From assembly GCA_963846005.1 (NCBI GenBank), contig CAWJUH010000002.1, positions 62,001-126,000 on the forward strand: a stretch of DNA of 64,000 bases, in the 5' to 3' direction. The translations under genes were made by a program, and so were the position numbers. Source of the stretch: CAVSUR01 sp963846005 (lineage in GTDB: Bacteria; Actinomycetota; Actinomycetes; Streptosporangiales; Streptosporangiaceae). Each line of letters opens with the position of its first letter. Position 1 is the stretch's first letter. Of this stretch, positions 25,954-33,069 are shown in pieces. The notes beneath the pieces were generated by a model. That model had not been told where the DNA came from. It saw only the letters and a list, made by a program, of their open reading frames with translations, and searched no databases.

Positions 25954-26871
25954 TCAGCCGGCGGTCAGGTCGACCAGGCCGGCCAGCGGCTCGCCTGCGG
26001 CGAACCTGGCGACGTTCTCCTGGATGCGCCCCGCCAGCAGCCGCTGCGCCATCTCCGGCGTGTTCGCGGTGTGCGGGGTGATGATGCAGTTCTCCAGATC
26101 CCACAGCGGGTGCCCGTCCGGCAGCGGCTCGGGGTCGGTGACGTCCAGGGCCGCGCCGCCGATGCGGCCGGCCCGCAGCGCGCCGACCAGCGCGCCGGTG
26201 TCAACATGCCGGCCGCGGGCCACGTTGACCAGCCAGCCGCCCGGCGCCATCGCGGCCAGCTCGGCCGCGCCGATGATCTGCTCGGTGCCCGGGGTGAGCG
26301 CGAGCGCGAGGAACACCACCCGCGCCCCGGCCAGTGCCTCGTGCAGCCGCGCCTGCGGCAGCGTGCGGGCCGCGCCGGGCACCGGCTCGTCCTGGCGGCG
26401 CACCACGGTGACCGCGGCCCGCAGCGGGGCGAGCAGCTCCATCAGGGCGACGGTGATGCCGCCCGCGCCCAGTATCGTCACCGGCTGGTCGTACAGGGTC
26501 TCCCCGGCCGGCTCGCCCCACGAGCGGGCGGCGATCCGGCGGGGCAGGCAGCGCAGCCCGGCCAGGGCCAGCGCCAGGGCCAGCTCGGCCACCGGCTCGG
26601 AGTAGATGCCCTTCGCCGAGGTCCAGGTCCGGCCGTCGTCGAGCAGGCCGGTCGCCACGAATCGCTCGATGCCGGCCGACGGCAGCTGCACCCACCGGGC
26701 CTGCCCGGCCGCGGCGAGCGCGGCCTTGAGCCCGTCGGGGTCGAGCGCGTCGAGCCAGATCAGCGCATCGGCGTCCGGGCCGGGCGGTACCGGCTCGCCG
26801 CCGCCGTCCCGGACGGCCTGGCAGGCGGAATCGGCCCGTTCCGGTCCGACGGCCACCTTGGGGGTGCTCAT
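25954..26871 (-). CDS. D-isomer-specific 2-hydroxyacid dehydrogenase
   Basis: 305 residues. The NAD-binding domain has ILGAGGITVALMELLAP, then FLALALTPGTEQIIGAAELAAM, GGWLVNVARGRHVD and GGAALDVTDPEPLPDGHPLW with ITPHTAN, where the catalytic Arg, Glu and His of the family are found. It reduces or oxidises a 2-hydroxyacid. The ATG at 26871 overlaps the upstream MTHFR-like gene's stop as ATGA and has AGGGTGG before it. It is the last gene of the corrinoid operon, an unexpected partner; its substrate may be a product of the demethylated compound (inference). Confidence 0.88.
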   Translation of the reverse strand: MSTPKVAVGPERADSACQAVRDGGGEPVPPGPDADALIWLDALDPDGLKAALAAAGQARWVQLPSAGIERFVATGLLDDGRTWTSAKGIYSEPVAELALALALAGLRCLPRRIAARSWGEPAGETLYDQPVTILGAGGITVALMELLAPLRAAVTVVRRQDEPVPGAARTLPQARLHEALAGARVVFLALALTPGTEQIIGAAELAAMAPGGWLVNVARGRHVDTGALVGALRAGRIGGAALDVTDPEPLPDGHPLWDLENCIITPHTANTPEMAQRLLAGRIQENVARFAAGEPLAGLVDLTAG

Positions 26872-27893
26872 GGCGGCCACCCTAACCGGTCGCGGATCCG
26901 CGCTCCGTCACCCGCGGCCCGGCCGCCGTCACCCGCGGATAGCGTCCCGTCACCCGCGGCCCGGCCGCCGTCCTCCGCGGCCGGGTGGCCCGCCTGCGCA
27001 GGTCGTGCCACGTCACTTGCGGGTGGCGCCGCAGCGGCAGGACCGGCGGGCGGGCGGGCCCAGCGCGCCAGCAGGGCCTGCCGCCACTGCTCGGTCTGCC
27101 GCAGCTGGTTGAAGGTGAAGATGTGCAGCCCCTCCACCCCGGCGGCGGGCGCGGCGAGCGCCGCCCCGGCCCGGCCGAGCAGCCGGTCCGGCCGGTAACC
27201 GCCTGGCGTGCCGAGCCGCAGCAGCCAGTCGGCGTGCCCGGAGGCGAACCTGGCCGACTCCCGCACGCCCGCCACCGCCGCCATCCGCAGCAGCCGGGTC
27301 CGGTCGACTGGTCCGGCCAGGCCCACCTGCAGCGGCAGCGTCACCCCGCGGGCGCGGACCCTGGAGATCCACCGGGCCAGCACCACCGGGTCGAAGCACA
27401 GGTTGCTGACCAGGTAGGCGGCGTGCTGGCGCTTGTCCCACATGGCCTGCACGGCGATGTCGTCGGCGATCTTCGGATGGGTCTGCGGGTAGCCGGTGAT
27501 GCCGACCCGGCGGAACGGCCGGCCGAGCTCGGCCAGCTCCCGCAGCAGCGACAGCGCGCTGTCGAAACAGCCGGCCGGCGGGTCCGCGTCGCCGCCCGGC
27601 ACGAACACGTCCTCGATCCCGGCCGCGCGCAGCCGGGCCACGATCTCGGCCAGCTCGGCCGCGTCCCGCACCAGCCGGGCCGACAGGTGCGGCACCACCG
27701 TGTAGCCGTGCCCGGCCAGCCGCTCGGCCAGCGCCAGCGTGGGCTCCAGGCCCCGGACCGGGGATGCGGTCACGGTCACCGTGATCGACCTGGGCACCCA
27801 CTCCAGCACCGCCTGCTCGGTGCTCGCGGCGGGCAGCACCTCATACCGCGGCGCGGCCAGCAACGGCGCGGCCAGCCGCAGCCCGGCGCTCAC
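26868..27893 (-). CDS. methylenetetrahydrofolate reductase-family protein
   Basis: 341 residues with the MTHFR barrel pattern: YEVLPAASTEQAVLEWVP, SITVTVTASPVRGLEPTLALAERLAGHGY, VVPHLSARLV, DVFVPGGDADPPAG, VGITGYPQTHP and AAYLVSNLCFDP. It starts with GTG at 27893, overlapping the DUF1638 stop as GTGA, and ends ATGA-overlapped with the next gene. The C-terminal 50 residues are low-complexity and contain repeated AGDGGRAAGDG. In this operon it would convert the methyl-THF made by demethylation into methylene-THF, that is, work in the oxidative direction. A second, ordinary MetF lies at 50328-51407. Confidence 0.87.
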   Translation of the reverse strand: MSAGLRLAAPLLAAPRYEVLPAASTEQAVLEWVPRSITVTVTASPVRGLEPTLALAERLAGHGYTVVPHLSARLVRDAAELAEIVARLRAAGIEDVFVPGGDADPPAGCFDSALSLLRELAELGRPFRRVGITGYPQTHPKIADDIAVQAMWDKRQHAAYLVSNLCFDPVVLARWISRVRARGVTLPLQVGLAGPVDRTRLLRMAAVAGVRESARFASGHADWLLRLGTPGGYRPDRLLGRAGAALAAPAAGVEGLHIFTFNQLRQTEQWRQALLARWARPPAGPAAAAPPASDVARPAQAGHPAAEDGGRAAGDGTLSAGDGGRAAGDGARIRDRLGWPP

Positions 27894-28597
27894 GGCACCC
27901 CTCCCGGGGCCGCTTCCGGGGCGGCTCCCTGCGCCGCTGCTCCCGGGGCAACCAACGGCGCCAGCAGCCGCTCCAGCTCGCGCTCCAGCCCGCCGGTGCC
28001 GGTCTCGACCACCGTCAGCGGCAGCCCGAACCGGTCCGCGATCGCCGCGGCCGCCGCGTCCAGCGCGGCGTCCCGGTCCTGCGCCAGCCAGACCAGCCGC
28101 CGGTAGCGGCCGAAGTAGTCCGGCCACAGCTGCGGGTAGCGGTCAAGGCCGAGCCCGGCCAGCACCGTCTTGTCGAAGCTGCGCACCAGGTAGTCGGTCA
28201 GCACGTAGGTGCCGGGCTCGGCACCGAAGATCGCGCGCAGCCGGCCGGCCCCGCCGAGCACGTCGTAGCAGTGCAGCCCGGCCAGCCGGGCCAGCCCGCG
28301 CCGGGCGCACAGCTCGTCCAGCGCCCCGTAGCTGCCGCAGTCGGCATAAGCCAGGACCACGGGCAGCCCGCGGGCCTGCAGCTGCGCCGCCAGCCGCTCG
28401 GCGGCCGGAGCGATCCGCTCGGGCCGGTTGTGCAGCGCGGCGGGCAGCAGGTGCACCTGCACCGGCCAGCCGCGGCGGGCGGTGATCTCGCGGATGTGGC
28501 CGCCGAGCGCCCCGCAGCCGATCACCGCGGCGCGGGGGTCCGCGCCGGGATCCGCCCGGGGCTCAGGCGGGGAACTGCAGTTGATCGACAAAGGCAT
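27890..28597 (-). CDS. DUF1638 family protein of the corrinoid methyltransferase operon
   Basis: 235 residues with VIGCGALGGHIREI, LPAALHNRPERIAPA, VLAYADCGSYGALDELC, LHCYDVLGG, GTYVLTDYLVRSFD and FGRYRRLVWLAQ, the pattern of DUF1638. This family is known mainly from operons of corrinoid-dependent methyltransferases, and its function is not established. The conserved His and Cys residues could bind metal. I take the ATG at 28597, inside the end of the upstream gene, but an internal start near VIGCG is possible. Confidence 0.82.
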   Translation of the reverse strand: MPLSINCSSPPEPRADPGADPRAAVIGCGALGGHIREITARRGWPVQVHLLPAALHNRPERIAPAAERLAAQLQARGLPVVLAYADCGSYGALDELCARRGLARLAGLHCYDVLGGAGRLRAIFGAEPGTYVLTDYLVRSFDKTVLAGLGLDRYPQLWPDYFGRYRRLVWLAQDRDAALDAAAAAIADRFGLPLTVVETGTGGLERELERLLAPLVAPGAAAQGAAPEAAPGGVP

Positions 28598-30428
28598 CGT
28601 TGAAATCCGCCCGGTCCGACAGCTCGACATAGCGCACCTCCTGCAGCAGCGCTAGCGCCGCGGCCCGCTCGCGCATCGACAGCAAGGCCATCTTTGCTCC
28701 CTCGCCGGCCACGTTCCCGGCGCTGACCACCCGCACCGCCGGCATCCGCGGCACCAGGCCGAGCCGGATCGCACTGGCCGCGGACAGGTAGCTGCCGAAC
28801 GACCCGGCCAGCAGCACCTGCGCCACGCCGCCCGGCTCCAGGCCCGCCTCGGCCAGCAGGATGTTCCAGCCGGTGGCGATGGCCGCCTTGGCGAACTGCA
28901 GCTCGCGCACATCGCGCTGGGACAGGTACACCGAGTGCGCGGCATCGCCGGGCTCGCCCAGCCAGTGCAGCACGAAGATCCGCTCCTCGCCGAGCCGGGT
29001 CAGCCGCCCGGCCAGGCCGGGCGCGATAACCGCCGCCTGGTCCTCGGGCACGAACCGGCCCGAGCGGTCAAGCAGCCCGATCCTGACCAGCTCGGCGACC
29101 GCGTCGACGAGCCCGGAGCCGCACAGCCCGGCGGCGGGCACGTCCCCGATGACCTCCAGGTCCAGCCGGTCCGGGGTCAGCTTGACGACCTCGATCGCGC
29201 CGTCGGCGGCCCGCATCCCGCAGCGCACGGCCGCGCCCTCGAATGCCGGGCCGGCCGGGGCGGCGGTGGCCAGCAGCCAGTCCCGGTTGCCCAGCACGAT
29301 CTCGCAGTTGGTGCCGATGTCGATGAACAGCCGGGTCCGCGCGTCCGCGTTCATCCCGGCGGCCAGCAGCCCGGCGGTGATGTCGCCGCCCACGTACGCG
29401 CCGAACGCGGGGAACACGAATGCCCGGGCCCGCGGGTGCACCTCCACCCCGACGTCAGCGGCCAGCACCTCGGGCAGCAGCCGGGCGGACATGATGAACG
29501 GCGCCACCCCCAGGGGCTCGGGGTCCACGCCGAGAGCCAGGTGGGTCATCGTGGCGTTGCCGGCGATGGCGACCTCGTACACGTCGGAGGGGGACGCCCG
29601 GCCGGCCTCGCACACCTCGGCGGCCAGCTCCGACAGCGTCTTGTGCGCCAGCCCGGTCAGCCGCTCCAGCGCGCCGCTGTCCAGCATGACCGCGCTGATC
29701 CGGGTGATCACGTCGGCGCCGAACGGCTGCTGGGCGTTCAGCCGGGACGACACCGCCAGCGGCGTGCCGGTGCTCAGGTCCAGCAGCGTGGCCACCACCG
29801 TGGTGGTGCCGAGGTCGAACGCGATGCCGTAGCAGCGATCGGTGGTGTCGCCGGGCTGCACGTCGATGAGCATGTCGTCGACGATGACCGCGGTGACCTG
29901 GTAGTCGGCGGCCCGCAGCACCCTGCCGATGCTGCGCAGCACGGCCAGGTCGGCGCGCAGCTCCAGGTCGTCCAGGGCGGCCAGCACCCGCTCCAGGTCG
30001 GTCCGCTGGTCGGCCAGGGACGGCTCGTCCAGCTCCAGGTAGCGCTTGCGCACGGCCGGCCGCAAGATCACCTGGCGGCCGACCCCGACGGTGGCGGCCT
30101 TGGGCCGGGTGGTCAGCGGCGGTACCTCGACGGCCAGGTCGGCCTCGGCCACCGCCCGGCAGGCCAGCCGCCAGCCCGCGCGCAGCTCATCCGGGGTGAA
30201 CGCGCGGGCGTCCAGGGCCGAGGCGGGCAGCTCGCCCCCGGTGATCCGGACCTTGCACTTCTTGCAGGTGCCGTGCCCGCCGCAGGTCGAGTCGATGGCG
30301 ATGCCGTTCCAGCTCGCCGCGTCGAACACGGTGACGCCGGGCGGCACCCGCACCCGGGCCGGGCCGGGGGAGAAGACCAGGTCGACCCGGGCGGGCCGGC
30401 CCGTCCCGGGCGGCTGCGAACCGGTCAC
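28563..30428 (-). CDS. reductive activator of corrinoid enzymes (RACE; ferredoxin plus ASKHA domain)
   Basis: 621 residues. The N-terminal [2Fe-2S] domain has the cysteines C-G-G-H-G-T-C-K-K-C (Cys49, Cys55, Cys58) and a fourth at Cys90. The ASKHA ATPase domain begins at about residue 200 with YGIAFDLGTTTVVATL and continues FIDIGTNCEIVLG, AGPAFEGA and AGSFGSYL. Proteins of this kind reactivate inactive Co(II) corrinoid proteins by ATP-driven reduction. The GTG at 30428 overlaps the preceding stop as GTGA. It follows the pterin methyltransferase and precedes DUF1638. Confidence 0.93.
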   Translation of the reverse strand: MTGSQPPGTGRPARVDLVFSPGPARVRVPPGVTVFDAASWNGIAIDSTCGGHGTCKKCKVRITGGELPASALDARAFTPDELRAGWRLACRAVAEADLAVEVPPLTTRPKAATVGVGRQVILRPAVRKRYLELDEPSLADQRTDLERVLAALDDLELRADLAVLRSIGRVLRAADYQVTAVIVDDMLIDVQPGDTTDRCYGIAFDLGTTTVVATLLDLSTGTPLAVSSRLNAQQPFGADVITRISAVMLDSGALERLTGLAHKTLSELAAEVCEAGRASPSDVYEVAIAGNATMTHLALGVDPEPLGVAPFIMSARLLPEVLAADVGVEVHPRARAFVFPAFGAYVGGDITAGLLAAGMNADARTRLFIDIGTNCEIVLGNRDWLLATAAPAGPAFEGAAVRCGMRAADGAIEVVKLTPDRLDLEVIGDVPAAGLCGSGLVDAVAELVRIGLLDRSGRFVPEDQAAVIAPGLAGRLTRLGEERIFVLHWLGEPGDAAHSVYLSQRDVRELQFAKAAIATGWNILLAEAGLEPGGVAQVLLAGSFGSYLSAASAIRLGLVPRMPAVRVVSAGNVAGEGAKMALLSMRERAAALALLQEVRYVELSDRADFNDAFVDQLQFPA

Positions 30429-31297
30429 GGCGATCCCGGCGCCGCGGCGGCCTGCGCGGCCCGGTGCGCGGCGATCCACTCCGCGCCCCACGGGTCGCGG
30501 TTCAGCAGCAGGTCAGCGGCCTTGACCGAGCGGACCAGCTGCGGCGAGCGGGCGTCCATGATCGCGCTGGTCAGGCCGGCCGCGATGGCAATCGGCAGGA
30601 ACGACGCGCCGATCGAGCCGCGGTCGGGCATCCCGAACGAGACGTTGGAGGCGCCGAGGGTCATGTTCACCCCGAACTCCGCCCGGATCAGCGCGATCGT
30701 CTCCAGCGTGCGCAGCACCAGCGAGGTGTCGGCCCCGACCGGCATGGCCAGCGGGTCGATCACGATGTCGGCGAGGTCGATGCCGTACTTCCCGGTGGCC
30801 ACGTCGATGATCTTGCGGGCCAGCTCCAGCCGCTTCTCCGGTTCCTCGGGAATCTCCTCCTCGTCGTTGGGCAGCGCGATCACCGCGGCGCCGTGCGCCC
30901 GCACCAGCGGCAAGATCGCCTCCAGCCGCTCGTCCTCGGCGGTCACCGAGTTGACCAGCGCCTTGCCCTCGTAGGCGGCCAGGCCCGCCTCCAGCACCTC
31001 GACGATCGAGGAGTCCAGGCACAGCGGCAGGTCGGTCAGGCCCTGCACCAGCTTGACCGCGGAAGTCATCAGCTCGGTCTCGTCGGCCAGCGGGGCGCCC
31101 ATGTTGATGTCGAGCACCATCGCCCCGCCCGCGACCTGCTGCGCCACGTCGGTCTCGACCCGGGACAGGTCGCCGCGGCGCAGCTGCTGCTGGAAGATCT
31201 TGCGACCGGTCGGGTTGATCCGCTCGCCGATGACGCAGAACGGGTGCTCCGGCCCGATGACCACCTCGCGGGTGCGCGAGCGCAGCACCGTGTCCAT
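30425..31297 (-). CDS. pterin-binding methyltransferase (MtgA/MtvA-like, methylcorrinoid:THF)
   Basis: 290 residues with the pterin-binding barrel of dihydropteroate synthase-like methyltransferases: VIGERINPTGRK at the start, GGAMVLDINMGAP, PLCLDSSIVEVLEAGL, LVNSVTAEDERLEAILP, DIVIDPLAMPVG and LGASNVSFGMP. It transfers the methyl group from methyl-corrinoid protein to tetrahydrofolate. It lies between the corrinoid protein and the RACE protein on the minus strand, in the order of transcription. Confidence 0.92.
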   Translation of the reverse strand: MDTVLRSRTREVVIGPEHPFCVIGERINPTGRKIFQQQLRRGDLSRVETDVAQQVAGGAMVLDINMGAPLADETELMTSAVKLVQGLTDLPLCLDSSIVEVLEAGLAAYEGKALVNSVTAEDERLEAILPLVRAHGAAVIALPNDEEEIPEEPEKRLELARKIIDVATGKYGIDLADIVIDPLAMPVGADTSLVLRTLETIALIRAEFGVNMTLGASNVSFGMPDRGSIGASFLPIAIAAGLTSAIMDARSPQLVRSVKAADLLLNRDPWGAEWIAAHRAAQAAAAPGSP

Positions 31298-31347
31298 GAC
31301 CGCCGCCTTTCTCAGGGTGTCGCGTGCGCGGCGTGCCGCGCGGCCGG

Positions 31348-32013
31348 CTAGGCGGGCGCGGGGGCGCGCCGCCCGGCTATCAGTTCCTTGGCCCGGGCCA
31401 CGGCCGCCGACGCATCGGCCGCGTACCCGTCCGCGCCGACCACGTCGGCGTACTCCTGGGTCACCGGCGCGCCGCCGACCATGACGATCACCTGGTCGCG
31501 CAGGCCGGCCTTGGTCAGCGCGTTGATGTTCGCCTTGAACATCGGCATGGTCGTGGTCAGGAACGCCGAGAAGCCGACGATGTCGGGCTGGTGCTCGGTG
31601 ATCGCGGCCACGAACTTCTCCGGCGCGACCTGGACGCCGAGGTCGATGACCTCGAACCCGGCGCCCTCGAACATGATGTTGACCAGGTTCTTGCCGATGT
31701 CGTGCACGTCGCCCTTGACCGTGCCCATGACGATCTTGCCGATGGTCTGCGCCCCGGTCTCGGCCAGCAGCGGCCGCAAGATCTCCAGCGCCCCGGCCAT
31801 CGCCTTGCCGGCGATGAGCATCTCCGGGACGAAGAAATCACCGCGCTCGAACCGGGCCCCGACCTCCTCCAGCGAGGGGATCAGGGCCTCGTACAGCAGC
31901 GTCTCAGGGCCGAGGCCCGCCTCCAGTCCCTCGCGGGTCAGCCGGAGCACTTCCGGCCCGTTGCCGACCAGGGTCAGGTCGTACAGCTCGCGGAGCAGTT
32001 CTTCGGTGGTCAC
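31348..32013 (-). CDS. corrinoid (B12-binding) protein of a methyltransferase system
   Basis: 221 residues. A helical cap domain (1-90) precedes a Rossmann B12-binding domain with the DxHxxG motif VKGDVHDIGKNLV, where His104 is the lower axial cobalt ligand, followed by FSAFLTTTMPMF and VMVGGAPVTQEYADVVGADGY. It carries methyl groups between the MttB-family enzyme and the pterin methyltransferase. It starts with GTG at 32013 overlapping the IclR gene's stop as GTGA, so regulator and corrinoid protein are made together. Confidence 0.95.
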   Translation of the reverse strand: MTTEELLRELYDLTLVGNGPEVLRLTREGLEAGLGPETLLYEALIPSLEEVGARFERGDFFVPEMLIAGKAMAGALEILRPLLAETGAQTIGKIVMGTVKGDVHDIGKNLVNIMFEGAGFEVIDLGVQVAPEKFVAAITEHQPDIVGFSAFLTTTMPMFKANINALTKAGLRDQVIVMVGGAPVTQEYADVVGADGYAADASAAVARAKELIAGRRAPAPA

Positions 32014-32861
32014 GCAGCGCCCTCCTTCGCGCCGTCCGGCGGGTTACCGGCCGCCGGGCCCGGGGGATCATGAAGCGCGGGGCCGCCCGCGCCGGGGCCG
32101 GCCCGCACCCCGGGCCCGCGGCGCAGCAGCGCCGACAGCACCGCGGCCTGCGCCGCGCACGCGGCGGCGACCTGCGCGACCCGGCGGCCGTGCAGCCGGG
32201 ACGAGGGCCCGCTCACCGACAGCGCCGCGATCACCGTGCCGCCGCCGCGGCGGACCGGCGCGGCCACCGCGACCAGGCCGGGCTCCAGCTCGGCGTCGGT
32301 GACCGCGTAGCCGCGCTCGCGCACCGCGGCTAGCTCGGCGTCCAGCGCGGCTCGCCGGGTGATGGTGCGCGGGGTGCACCGCTCCAGCGGCCCGGGCGGC
32401 AGGTCAGCCGCGCCGTGCGCCAGCAGCACCTTGCCGAGCGCGGCGCAGTGGGCCGGCACCGACAGGCCAAGCCAGTTGGTGCCGCCGATCAGGTAGGTGC
32501 TGTCCACCTGGGCGATCTGCTCGACCAGGCCGTGGTCGCGGGCGACGCCCAGGTTCACCGTCTCGCCGGTCTGCGCGCCGAGCTCGTCCAGCACCGGCTG
32601 GGCCACGCTGACCAGGTCGGCCTCCGCGCCACCGCGCCAGGCGTAGCTGATGAACACCTCGCCGGGGGCGAACCGGCCGGCCCGGTCGCGGCGGACCAGC
32701 CCGTGCCGCTCCAGCGCCATTAGCAGCCGGGACGTCGTGGACTTGGCCAGGCCGGTGCTGGCGGTCAGCTCGGTGAAGGTGACCGGCTCGGTGCCGTGCA
32801 CCACCTCCAGCAGCAGCTGGGCGGCCCGGTCGACCGCCTGCGTACCGCTCGGGCTGCTCAC
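32010..32861 (-). CDS. IclR-family transcriptional regulator
   Basis: 283 residues with a winged helix (TFTELTASTGLAKSTTSRLLMALERHGLV) and an IclR effector domain (PVLDELGAQTGETVNLGVARDHGLVEQIAQVDS, LSVPAHCAALGKVLLAHG, GYAVTDAELEPGLVAVAAPV). I chose the GTG at 32861 because GGAGGGGGC stands at proper distance before it; an ATG at 32921 would add 20 Arg/Gly-rich residues. It heads the corrinoid operon and is divergent from the MttB gene, so it probably regulates both, with the methylated substrate or a product as effector (inference). Confidence 0.93.
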   Translation of the reverse strand: MSSPSGTQAVDRAAQLLLEVVHGTEPVTFTELTASTGLAKSTTSRLLMALERHGLVRRDRAGRFAPGEVFISYAWRGGAEADLVSVAQPVLDELGAQTGETVNLGVARDHGLVEQIAQVDSTYLIGGTNWLGLSVPAHCAALGKVLLAHGAADLPPGPLERCTPRTITRRAALDAELAAVRERGYAVTDAELEPGLVAVAAPVRRGGGTVIAALSVSGPSSRLHGRRVAQVAAACAAQAAVLSALLRRGPGVRAGPGAGGPALHDPPGPAAGNPPDGAKEGAA

Positions 32862-32926
32862 CGCTGCCCCCTCCGTCCCGCCGGGCCGCGCTGGCCGCCG
32901 CCCCCGCCCGGACTGTTCCATGTTGC

Positions 32927-32954
32927 GGAACTTAGTTCTACGATGTGATCGTAG
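32927..32954. promoter_or_regulatory. overlapping palindromes, probable IclR operator
   Basis: CTACGATGTGATCGTAG (32938-32954) is a perfect palindrome with seven-base arms and a GTG centre. It overlaps GGAACTTAGTTCT (32927-32939), an imperfect palindrome with five-base arms. Both lie just upstream of the IclR start and between the divergent iclR and MttB genes, which is where an IclR-type operator is expected. Confidence 0.6.
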
Positions 32955-32981
32955 GATCCGGTTTCGGCCGGGTCAAGGCGG

Positions 32982-32995
32982 TGTCATTCATGACA
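32982..32995. promoter_or_regulatory. palindrome TGTCA-TTCA-TGACA
   Basis: The 14-base inverted repeat TGTCATTCATGACA stands between the IclR operator and the 18-bp repeats in the MttB leader. It may be a second regulatory site. Confidence 0.3.
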
Positions 32996-33063
32996 GTGTT
33001 ACCGGCTGAGCCAGTGTTACTGGCTGAGCCGGTGTTACCGGTGAGCCAGCGCTACCGACCGAG
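32994..33063 (+). repeat. 18-bp direct repeats in the MttB gene leader
   Basis: Four tandem units: CAGTGTTACCGGCTGAGC (32994-33011), CAGTGTTACTGGCTGAGC (33012-33029), CGGTGTTACCGGTGAGC (33030-33046) and a diverged CAGCGCTACCGACCGAG (33047-33063). They end just before the start codon of the MttB-family gene. The spacing near two helical turns would put repeated binding sites on about the same DNA face; alternatively this is a recent leader duplication. Confidence 0.65.
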
Positions 33064-33069
33064 GTGGTC

